Assembly (NCBI GenBank): GCA_019112875.1
Contig: DXIO01000097.1
Span: 1-48,838 of the forward strand
Direction: 5' to 3'
Length of the DNA stretch: 48,838 nt
From: Candidatus Aquabacterium excrementipullorum
GTDB lineage: Bacteria; Pseudomonadota; Gammaproteobacteria; Burkholderiales; Burkholderiaceae_C
Positions 42,332 through 48,838 of this stretch are shown in pieces. How positions within the stretch are numbered: position 1 is the first letter of the stretch; each line of letters begins with the position of its first letter. The notes below the pieces were generated by a model that did no database searches, was not told the origin of the DNA, and saw only the letters and a list, made by a program, of their open reading frames with translations. The position numbers and the translations under genes are program-made.

Positions 42332-43663
42332 TCAGGCCCTGATGGCTTCTGCCAGGCGTTCGCAGCAGCGGTCCGCCAAGGCCTGCTCGCGCGCCTCGAC
42401 CATGAGGCGCAGCAAGGGCTCCGTGCCTGACGCACGAATCAGCACGCGCCCCTGCCCCACCAGTTCTTGCTCCACCGCCGCCTGGGCGGTCTTGAGCGCT
42501 TCGCTGGATTTCCAATCCTGCCCCGGCTGCAGACGCACGTTGATCAGGCGTTGCGGGAACAACGTAACATCTTCCAGCCACTGGGCGATCGAGCGGCCGC
42601 TGCGCACCACGGCCTGCAGCACCTGCAAGGCACTGACGATGCCGTCGCCGGTGGTGTGGCGGTCCAGCGCGATCAGGTGGCCGGAGCCCTCCCCGCCCAG
42701 TTGCCAGCCACGGGCGATCAGTTCTTCCAGCACGTAGCGGTCGCCCACCTTGGCGCGCACGAACGGCACCTCACGGGCCTTCAGCGCCAGTTCCACCGCC
42801 ATGTTCGTCATCAGGGTGCCGACGGCGCCCGGCACCTTCTCGCCACGCTCCAGGCGGTCGGCCACCATCATGTAGAGCACCTCGTCACCGTTGTAGAGGC
42901 GGCCCTGGCGGTCCACCAGTTGCAGGCGGTCCGCGTCGCCATCCAGTGCGATGCCATAGTCGGCGTGGTTGGCCTTCACGGCACGGATCAGGGCTTCAGG
43001 GTGTGTGGCGCCCACGCCCTCGTTGATGTTGAGGCCATCAGGCGAGCAGCCGATGGCGTGCACTTCGGCGCCCAGTTCATGGAACACGTGCGTGGCCACG
43101 TGGTAGGCAGCGCCATTCGCGCCATCGACCACCAGCTTGAGGCCCTTGAGCGACAGCGCCGAATCAAACGTGCTCTTGCAGAACTCCACGTAGCGGCCAC
43201 GCGCATCGTCCAGGCGCTTGGCCTTGCCCAACTCGCGCGAGGCCACCCAGGTCGGAGGTTGCTCGAGCGCGGCTTCGACGTCCAGCTCCCACTCATCAGG
43301 CAGCTTCTCGCCTTTGGCCGAGAAGAACTTGATCCCGTTGTCAGCGAACGGGTTGTGCGAGGCACTGATCACCACGCCCAGGTTCAGGCGCAGCGCACGC
43401 GTCAGGTAGGCCACGCCCGGTGTGGGCAGCGGCCCCGTCAGCAGCACATCGACACCGGCGGAAGCGAAGCCCGCCTCCAGCGCGGATTCGAGCATGTAGC
43501 CCGAAATGCGCGTGTCCTTGCCGATCAGCACGGTCGGGCGCTTCTCGGTGCGGCGCAGCACCTGCCCCACCGCGTGCCCCAGCCTCAGCATGAAGTCCGG
43601 GGTGATGGGGGCCTGGCCCACGGTGCCGCGAATGCCGTCCGTGCCGAAATACCGTCTGCTCAT
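42332..43663 (-). CDS. glmM: Phosphoglucosamine mutase
   Basis: A 443-residue enzyme that converts glucosamine-6-phosphate to glucosamine-1-phosphate for peptidoglycan and lipopolysaccharide. The N-terminus [11 protein letters not shown] is diagnostic. The phosphoserine loop is ISASHNPF (Ser102), the Mg site is [10 protein letters not shown], the sugar loop is GGEGSGHLI and the phosphate site is [10 protein letters not shown]. It follows folP by 58 bases in the usual ftsH-folP-glmM order. Confidence 0.97.
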   Translation of the reverse strand: MSRRYFGTDGIRGTVGQAPITPDFMLRLGHAVGQVLRRTEKRPTVLIGKDTRISGYMLESALEAGFASAGVDVLLTGPLPTPGVAYLTRALRLNLGVVISASHNPFADNGIKFFSAKGEKLPDEWELDVEAALEQPPTWVASRELGKAKRLDDARGRYVEFCKSTFDSALSLKGLKLVVDGANGAAYHVATHVFHELGAEVHAIGCSPDGLNINEGVGATHPEALIRAVKANHADYGIALDGDADRLQLVDRQGRLYNGDEVLYMMVADRLERGEKVPGAVGTLMTNMAVELALKAREVPFVRAKVGDRYVLEELIARGWQLGGEGSGHLIALDRHTTGDGIVSALQVLQAVVRSGRSIAQWLEDVTLFPQRLINVRLQPGQDWKSSEALKTAQAAVEQELVGQGRVLIRASGTEPLLRLMVEAREQALADRCCERLAEAIRA

Positions 43664-43721
43664 GGTGCGCTCTTGTCGTGTCTGTTCTGGCGAGCAGTCT
43701 GGACCGCCCGGAAAGGAGGGA

Positions 43722-44564
43722 TTATCGCGCCGGGCCCAGGGTGCCGCCGGCCGCCTGCCAGACCTTGAGGGCATCGACCGTGGCGGCCACGTCGTGCACG
43801 CGCACCACGCGGGCACCAGCGGCCACGCTGGCCAGGGCTGCTGCCAGGCTTGCCGCAAGGCGTTCGCCCACCGGACGGCCTGTCAGTGCCCCCAATGTGG
43901 ACTTGCGCGACCAGCCCACGAGCAAAGGCAGGCCCAGCGACAGCAACTCAGCCTGGCGCGCCAGCAACGCCAGGTTCTGCTCAGGCGTCTTGCCGAAGCC
44001 AATGCCTGGGTCCAGCGTGAGGCGCTCGTCTGCCACACCCAGGGCGCGCAGACGTGCCAGCCTGGCAGCCAGGAAGCCGCGCACCTCTGCCACGACGTCC
44101 CCGTAATCCGTCTGGGATTGCATCGTGGTCGGATCGCCCCGCATGTGCATCAGGCAAATGCCGCAGGCGGAATGCGAAGCCACGGCCTGCTCCGCGCCGG
44201 GCGCGCTCAGGGCCTTGATGTCGTTGACGATGTCCACGCCCAGCTCCAGCGCGCGTTGCATCACCTCGGGTTTGCAAGTGTCCACCGACACCGGCACGTT
44301 CAGCTTCACGGCCTCGGCCAGCACGGGCGCCAGGCGTTGCCATTCTTCATCCGGGCTCAGGATCACGGCGCCTGGGCGAGTGGATTCACCGCCGATGTCC
44401 AGGATGTCAACACCTTCCTTGATCAGCTGCTCGCAATGCGCCAGTGCGCCCCTGGCATCCGCGTGCTGCCCCCCATCGGAGAAGGAATCCGGCGTCACGT
44501 TGACGATGCCCATGACCTGAGGGCGGCTCAGGTCGAGGCGAAAGCGGGTGGTCTGCCAGAACAT
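43722..44564 (-). CDS. folP: Dihydropteroate synthase
   Basis: A 280-residue folate-pathway enzyme joining p-aminobenzoate to the pterin diphosphate; it is the target of sulfonamides. Conserved stretches are [72 protein letters not shown] and the C-terminal [12 protein letters not shown]. The start ATG at 44564 gives the expected length. It lies between ftsH, with a terminator before it, and glmM. Confidence 0.97.
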   Translation of the reverse strand: MFWQTTRFRLDLSRPQVMGIVNVTPDSFSDGGQHADARGALAHCEQLIKEGVDILDIGGESTRPGAVILSPDEEWQRLAPVLAEAVKLNVPVSVDTCKPEVMQRALELGVDIVNDIKALSAPGAEQAVASHSACGICLMHMRGDPTTMQSQTDYGDVVAEVRGFLAARLARLRALGVADERLTLDPGIGFGKTPEQNLALLARQAELLSLGLPLLVGWSRKSTLGALTGRPVGERLAASLAAALASVAAGARVVRVHDVAATVDALKVWQAAGGTLGPAR

Positions 44565-44606
44565 GGTCGTTGCGTTAAAGCGCGTATGCAATGAGCGTGG
44601 GCAATG

Positions 44607-44628
44607 AAAAACGGGGCTTGCGCCCCGT
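44607..44628 (-). terminator. Rho-independent terminator of ftsH
   Basis: ACGGGGC (44611-44617) pairs with GCCCCGT (44622-44628) around a 4-base loop. On the minus strand UUUU (A run 44607-44610) follows. It lies between ftsH and folP and probably reduces read-through into folP. Confidence 0.78.
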
Positions 44629-44649
44629 TCTCGGTTGTCAGCCTGCGGT

Positions 44650-46557
44650 TCAGACCGCGGCCGGTGCACCGTCCGTGCTCACGGGTGGCTTGGGGCCACC
44701 GCTGGGACGGTTGCTCGGCGGCGTCCAGTCCTTGGGCGGACGGGGCTCGCGACCGGACATGATGTCCTCGATCTGGTCCGCATCGATGGTTTCCCATTCG
44801 AGCAGGGCCTTGGCCATGGCGTGCATCTTGTCCTGGTTATCCTCGATGAGCTTGCGCGCGATGGCGTACTGCTCGTCGATGATCTTGCGGATCTGCTTGT
44901 CGACCTTCTGCATGGTCTCTTCGGACATATTGGTCGTCTTGGTGATCGACCGACCCAGGAAGACCTCGCCTTCGTTGTCGGCATAGACCATGGGGCCCAG
45001 CTCGTCGGTCATGCCGTAGCGGGTGACCATGTCGCGGGCGATGGCGGTGGCGCGCTCGAAGTCGTTGCTGGCGCCCGTCGTCATCTGGTCCATGAAGACC
45101 TCTTCGGCAATGCGGCCACCGAACAGCACCGAGATCGTGTCCAGCATGCGGATCTTGTCCATGCTGTAGCGATCGCCCTCGGGCAGCTGCATCGTCACAC
45201 CCAGCGCACGCCCGCGCGGGATGATGGTGACCTTGTGCACCGGATCCGTCTTGGGCAGCAGGCGAGCGACCAGCGCGTGACCGGCCTCGTGGTAGGCGGT
45301 GTTCTTGCGCTCTTCCTCGGGCATGACCATGGACTTGCGCTCAGGGCCCATCATGATCTTGTCCTTGGCCTTCTCGAAGTCCTGCATGTCGACCACACGC
45401 GCATTGCGGCGGGCGGCGAACAGCGCGGCCTCGTTGACCAGGTTGGCCAGATCGGCACCCGAGAAGCCCGGGGTACCACGTGCCAGGATGTCGGCACGCA
45501 CGTCCTGGCCCACGGGCACCTTGCGGATGTGCACATTCAGGATCTGCTCGCGGCCACGCACGTCAGGCAGCGTCACATAGACCTGGCGGTCGAAACGGCC
45601 AGGGCGCAGCAGCGCCGGGTCGAGGATGTCCGGGCGGTTGGTCGCGGCGATCACGATCACACCGAGGTTGGTCTCGAAGCCGTCCATCTCGACCAGCATC
45701 TGGTTGAGGGTCTGCTCGCGCTCGTCGTTGCCGCCGCCCAGGCCCGCGCCACGATGGCGGCCCACGGCATCGATTTCGTCGACGAAGATGATGCAAGGCG
45801 CGTTCTTCTTGGCCTGCTCGAACATGTCGCGCACACGGGCCGCGCCCACGCCGACGAACATTTCAACGAAGTCGGAACCGGAGATGGTGAAGAACGGCAC
45901 CTTGGCTTCGCCCGCAATGGACTTGGCCAGCAGCGTCTTGCCGGTACCCGGAGGGCCGACCATCAGCACGCCGCGGGGGATGCGACCGCCCAGCTTCTGG
46001 AACTTCTGCGGATCACGCAGGAAATCGACCAGTTCCTTCACCTCTTCCTTGGCCTCGTCGCAACCTGCGACGTCAGCGAAGGTGATGGTGTTGTTGGTTT
46101 CGTCCAGCATGCGCGCACGGCTCTTGCCGAAGCTGAAAGCCCCGCCTTTGCCACCGCCCTGCATCTGGCGCATGAAGTAGATCCACACCCCGATCAGCAG
46201 CAGCATGGGGCCCCACGACCACAGCAGGTTCAGCAGCAGCGAAGGTTCTTCGCGCGGCTTGACGTCGAACTTGACGTTGTTGTTGATCAGGTCGCCGACC
46301 AGGCCGCGATCCATCGCGGTGGCGGTGCTGCGCAGGCGCTTGTCATCGGTGGTGACGGCCTGGATCTCGGAACCGCCCGCGCCTTCCTGGATGGTCACGC
46401 TCTTGATGCGTTTGGCGCGAACCTCTTCAAGGAAATCGGAGTAGCCGACCTGGGTGCCGCCGGACGTGCTGCGATCGAACTGCTTGAAGACGGTGAACAG
46501 CACCAGCGCCACCACCAACCAGACAGCGATCTTCGAAAACCATTGATTGTTGTTCAC
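44650..46557 (-). CDS. ftsH: ATP-dependent zinc metalloprotease FtsH
   Basis: A 635-residue membrane protease. The first helix is at about residues 9-24 and the second at about 108-128, with a periplasmic domain between. The AAA module has Walker A GPPGTGKT (201-208), Walker [14 protein letters not shown], and the second region of homology [20 protein letters not shown]. The zinc motif HEAGH is at 423-427. It degrades misfolded membrane proteins and regulators such as sigma-32 and LpxC. The start is GTG at 46557, with AAGGAG five bases upstream. A heat-shock-like promoter is proposed at 46649-46676. Confidence 0.97.
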   Translation of the reverse strand: MNNNQWFSKIAVWLVVALVLFTVFKQFDRSTSGGTQVGYSDFLEEVRAKRIKSVTIQEGAGGSEIQAVTTDDKRLRSTATAMDRGLVGDLINNNVKFDVKPREEPSLLLNLLWSWGPMLLLIGVWIYFMRQMQGGGKGGAFSFGKSRARMLDETNNTITFADVAGCDEAKEEVKELVDFLRDPQKFQKLGGRIPRGVLMVGPPGTGKTLLAKSIAGEAKVPFFTISGSDFVEMFVGVGAARVRDMFEQAKKNAPCIIFVDEIDAVGRHRGAGLGGGNDEREQTLNQMLVEMDGFETNLGVIVIAATNRPDILDPALLRPGRFDRQVYVTLPDVRGREQILNVHIRKVPVGQDVRADILARGTPGFSGADLANLVNEAALFAARRNARVVDMQDFEKAKDKIMMGPERKSMVMPEEERKNTAYHEAGHALVARLLPKTDPVHKVTIIPRGRALGVTMQLPEGDRYSMDKIRMLDTISVLFGGRIAEEVFMDQMTTGASNDFERATAIARDMVTRYGMTDELGPMVYADNEGEVFLGRSITKTTNMSEETMQKVDKQIRKIIDEQYAIARKLIEDNQDKMHAMAKALLEWETIDADQIEDIMSGREPRPPKDWTPPSNRPSGGPKPPVSTDGAPAAV

Positions 46558-46648
46558 CGCGGCTCCTTCATAACCACCACCAGGGCGACCATTGCCCCGG
46601 CTGTATCCGACCCCGTTTCCAGAACTTGGAAACGCCGACCTTCGCGGT

Positions 46649-46676
46649 ATGTGAGGATCATTCTAGAACAGTCAAG
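46649..46676 (-). promoter_or_regulatory. Possible sigma-32 promoter of ftsH
   Basis: On the minus strand CTTGACT (46676-46670) resembles the sigma-32 -35 (CTTGAAA, 5 of 7). After 13 bases CCTCACAT (46656-46649) resembles the -10 (CCCCATNT, about 6 of 8). It lies about 90 bases before the ftsH GTG. E. coli ftsH is heat-shock controlled, which makes this plausible. Confidence 0.38.
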
Positions 46677-46787
46677 ACCCATTCGCGGCTTTCGCAGGGC
46701 GTTACAAGCATGTGAACAGGGGCAAAAACGCCGCTGTTATGACGGTGATCGAGAAAATTCATCGAATTTGCCCGGATTCCTCCCCTT

Positions 46788-47468
46788 TCAGCGATTTTTG
46801 AGCCCCACGCCCACCAGGAAGGTTTCAGCCGATTTGTCGCGTGACGCCTTCGGCTTGATGGGTTTCACGACACGAAATGACGTTTTGAACAACTCGACCA
46901 GCTGGCTGTAGCCGCTGCCGTGGAACACCTTGCACACCAGCGCGCCCTGTGGCTTGAGGTGGTGCTGGCAGAAGTCCACGGCCAATTCGACCAGGTGTTC
47001 GATCCGCGCGGCATCGGACGATTCGATGCCACTGAGATTGGGGGCCATGTCGGAAATCACCACATCGACCAGGCGATCGCCCACCACATCGAGCAATTGC
47101 TTGAGCACGGCGTCTTCGCGGAAATCGCCCTGAATGAAGGTGACGCCTTCGATGGGCTCGAAATCCAGCAGGTCCAGCGCGATGATGGTGCCATTGAGCT
47201 CGCCCACGGCCGCCCCGCCCGTACCCACCTCCTTGTCCTTGGGCGCGAACTTGCGGCGCACGTACTGGCTCCAGGCCCCGGGCGCGGCCCCCAGATCGAC
47301 GACCACCTGGCCCGGATGGATCAGGCGCAGCGTTTCGTCGATCTCCTTGAGCTTGTAGGCCGCACGCGAACGAAAGCCTTCCTTCTGCGCCAGGCGCACG
47401 TAGGGATCGTTGACATGGTCATTCAACCAGGCCTTGTTGATCTTCTTGCTTTTGCTTTTGACTTTCAT
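46788..47468 (-). CDS. rlmE: 23S rRNA 2'-O-methyltransferase (Um2552)
   Basis: A 226-residue SAM-dependent enzyme (FtsJ/RrmJ). The N-terminus is lysine-rich ([13 protein letters not shown]). [12 protein letters not shown] holds the first catalytic lysine. The SAM loop is [22 protein letters not shown] has the catalytic Asp, and LVCKVFHG has the second lysine. It modifies U2552 late in 50S assembly. The ATG at 47468 is used; an upstream reading would overlap yhbY. Only 19 bases separate it from the divergent yhbY start. About 230 bases lie before ftsH. Confidence 0.95.
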   Translation of the reverse strand: MKVKSKSKKINKAWLNDHVNDPYVRLAQKEGFRSRAAYKLKEIDETLRLIHPGQVVVDLGAAPGAWSQYVRRKFAPKDKEVGTGGAAVGELNGTIIALDLLDFEPIEGVTFIQGDFREDAVLKQLLDVVGDRLVDVVISDMAPNLSGIESSDAARIEHLVELAVDFCQHHLKPQGALVCKVFHGSGYSQLVELFKTSFRVVKPIKPKASRDKSAETFLVGVGLKNR

Positions 47469-47487
47469 ATGGCTCGATAATAGAGGG

Positions 47488-47961
47488 ATGCCAGCGATTG
47501 AACTCACCACTGCCGAGCGCAAGGTCCACCGGGCCGACGCTCACCATCTTGATCCCGTCGTCATGATCGGGTCCGACGGCCTGACCCCTGCCGTGCTCAA
47601 GGAAGCCGATGCCGCACTCAAGGCCCACGGCCTGATCAAGGTGCGGGTGCTCGGCGATGACCGCGCCGCCCGCGAAGACATCTACGCCCAACTGTGCGAC
47701 CAGCTCAGCGCCGCCCCCATCCAGCACATCGGCAAGCTGCTGGTGCTGTGGCGCCCGATCCCCGAGAAGGCCGCGGCCGACGACAAGGACGGCCGCAAGG
47801 GTTCCGGCGTGCGCGAGATCAAGCTGTTCAAGTTCTCCAAGAACGGTTCGGGCCGCCCGGAGATCAAGAAGGTACAGGTCAAGGGCAACGAACGCGTCAC
47901 GGCCGGTGGCCTGATCAAGCGTGCCAAGAAACGCGTGGCCAGCACCAAGAAGCCGGGCTGA
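47488..47961 (+). CDS. yhbY: YhbY-family CRM-domain RNA-binding protein
   Basis: A 157-residue protein. Residues 1-95 form the CRM domain: [29 protein letters not shown] is the start, and the GxxG-like loop of the family, GNN/GKN in other members, is changed here. [13 protein letters not shown] ends the domain. The last 60 residues are basic (Lys/Arg/Gly rich) and absent in the 97-residue E. coli YhbY, likely an RNA-binding tail. YhbY associates with pre-50S particles. It is divergent from rlmE, another 50S factor. GAGGG touches the ATG, so the ribosome site is poorly spaced. Confidence 0.88.
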   Translation: MPAIELTTAERKVHRADAHHLDPVVMIGSDGLTPAVLKEADAALKAHGLIKVRVLGDDRAAREDIYAQLCDQLSAAPIQHIGKLLVLWRPIPEKAAADDKDGRKGSGVREIKLFKFSKNGSGRPEIKKVQVKGNERVTAGGLIKRAKKRVASTKKPG

Positions 47962-47984
47962 TTCACCGAAAGCCTCATCGAAGC

Positions 47985-48008
47985 AAGGCGGCTCCGGGAG
48001 CCGCCTTT
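47985..48008 (+). terminator. Rho-independent terminator of yhbY
   Basis: A 10-bp stem, AAGGCGGCTC (47985-47994) with GAGCCGCCTT (47998-48007), and a 3-base loop, followed by more U. It lies between yhbY and the convergent DUF4149 gene, two bases before the latter's end. Confidence 0.85.
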
Positions 48009-48009
48009 T

Positions 48010-48498
48010 TCATGCCTGCGCGACAGACGCCAAGCCGGCGGGGGGATCCTGCGCCGCGTTGAGGCGCCACGCCAGCAACATCACCAACAGCCCCTTGAGC
48101 CAGAACAGCGCGGCCGAGATGCCGTGCAGCGCCCCGAAGGACAGCGGCGTGGGCTGGCCAGCCTTGGCCGACTGGATCATGGGCGTCAGCGCGAAATGGC
48201 CAAACACCGTCAGGAACAGCGCGGCCAGCACGAGCAGCAAGGGGCCAGACATGGCGGACAGCTTTTCGCCCTTCTCGATGCGGTCGCGCACGCGGCCGCG
48301 CTCCAGCACGAACAGCACCACGGCAATGGCCAGACTCACCAACGCCTCGACTGCGAAGATGCGCCCTGCCCCGGTGCCCGCCTGGGCACGCTCCAGCACC
48401 GCGAACAGGCTGGGTGCCGACACGGCCCCTACGCCCACGATGATGCCGGCCCACAGGCCGGCGAGCCAGGATTCGAATCTCAGCGTGGGGCTCTTCAT
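48010..48498 (-). CDS. DUF4149 membrane protein
   Basis: A 162-residue inner-membrane protein with four predicted helices (about residues 9-31, 49-65, 80-104 and 129-146). The N-terminus is FESWLAGLWAGIIVGVGAVSAPSLFAVL and a middle segment reads LTVFGHFALTPMIQ. This matches DUF4149, whose function is not known. It starts seven bases after greA, so both are on one transcript, as often seen in Burkholderiales. An in-frame extension upstream overlaps greA and is not supported. Confidence 0.85.
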   Translation of the reverse strand: MKSPTLRFESWLAGLWAGIIVGVGAVSAPSLFAVLERAQAGTGAGRIFAVEALVSLAIAVVLFVLERGRVRDRIEKGEKLSAMSGPLLLVLAALFLTVFGHFALTPMIQSAKAGQPTPLSFGALHGISAALFWLKGLLVMLLAWRLNAAQDPPAGLASVAQA

Positions 48499-48505
48499 GG
48501 CGTGA

Positions 48506-48838
48506 TCAGGCGTAGCGGACCTGGATGATCTCGTAGTGGCGCACGCCACCGGGGGCCTGCACCGCCGCCACGTCGCCGGCCTCCTTGCCGATCAGGGCAC
48601 GGGCGATGGGCGAGCTGATGGAAATCAGCCCCTGCTTGATGTCGGCCTCGTCGTCGCCCACCACCTGGTAGGTGACAGGCTCGCCGGACTCTTCCTCTTC
48701 CAGGTCGACCGTGGCACCGAAGACCACACGGCCACCGGCGTCCAGCACGGCTGGATCGATGATCTGGGCAGCCGACAGCTTACCCTCGATCTCCATGATG
48801 CGGCCTTCGATGAAGCCTTGCTTGTCCTTGGCGGCGTC
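48506..48838 (-). CDS. greA: Transcription elongation factor GreA (5' end outside window)
   Basis: The C-terminal 110 residues of GreA; the gene runs off the window edge, so the N-terminal coiled coil with its acidic tip is mostly missing. Visible are the end of the coiled coil (KDKQGFIEGRIMEIEGKLSAAQIID) and the FKBP-like domain (VVFGATVDLEEEESGEPVTYQVVGDDEADIK, ISISSPIARALIGKEAGD). GreA rescues backtracked RNA polymerase by stimulating transcript cleavage. The gene is followed at seven bases by the DUF4149 gene. Confidence 0.95.
   Translation of the reverse strand, partial: DAAKDKQGFIEGRIMEIEGKLSAAQIIDPAVLDAGGRVVFGATVDLEEEESGEPVTYQVVGDDEADIKQGLISISSPIARALIGKEAGDVAAVQAPGGVRHYEIIQVRYA

Overview
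The window is high-GC, gene-dense bacterial chromosome. Gene content and order point to a betaproteobacterium of the order Burkholderiales, probably near the Comamonadaceae or the Aquabacterium/Leptothrix group. Supporting blocks are mltG-tmk-holB-pilZ-tatD, trxA-rho-rpmE2, greA-DUF4149 / yhbY / rlmE-ftsH-folP-glmM, and pstSCAB-phoU-phoB-phoR. The genus is an inference. I saw no tRNA, rRNA, CRISPR array, insertion sequence, prophage or clear pseudogene. No stretch longer than about 300 bases lacks a gene; the largest gaps are 30458-30734, 31065-31326, 41524-41771, 46558-46787 and 20430-20626.

Layout. 1-6000: a small Mpo1/DUF962-like membrane protein, two tandem membrane diguanylate cyclases, and a polar amino-acid ABC importer with a binding protein and two permeases but no ATPase gene. 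6070-10462 (minus): a 65-residue unknown protein, tatD, pilZ, holB, tmk and mltG. 10577-12999 (plus): ygfZ, a DUF4936 protein and an NRDE-family protein. 13032-20429 (minus): a fatty-acid locus with a thioesterase-acetyltransferase fusion, fadD, a FadI-type thiolase, a MaoC hydratase, a two-domain FabG reductase and a PsrA-like TetR regulator. The reductase/hydratase/thiolase set resembles the mycobacterial FabG4/HtdX/FadA2 set. 20627-28589: a CapA-like protein, a PaeA-like CBS membrane protein, a patatin-like lipase, a GST-like protein, tex and pyrD. 28619-30457: a degenerate protein-kinase domain fused to HDOD. 30735-34828 (plus): trxA, rho, zinc-independent L31 and a GT-C-type membrane protein. 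34862-41523 (minus): the complete phosphate import and PhoBR control block. 41772-42260: a secreted fasciclin-domain protein divergent from pstS. 42332-48838: glmM, folP, ftsH, rlmE, yhbY (plus), DUF4149 and a 3'-partial greA.

How the parts work together. The most informative regulatory region is 41524-41771, between pstS and the fasciclin gene. It carries PhoB-box-like 11-bp-phased repeats in both directions, each followed about 10 bp later by a -10-like hexamer, so the fasciclin protein may belong to the phosphate-starvation regulon. A stem-loop with a short U tract between pstS and pstC fits higher expression of the binding protein than of the membrane complex. The PsrA-like gene has a PsrA-type operator just upstream of its own start, so the fatty-acid locus is probably controlled by long-chain acyl signals. 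Most remaining genes are conserved housekeeping functions. No clearly novel defence or mobile system was found; the least described items are the pseudokinase-HDOD protein, the thioesterase-GNAT fusion, the possible Pho control of the fasciclin gene and the ATPase-less importer.
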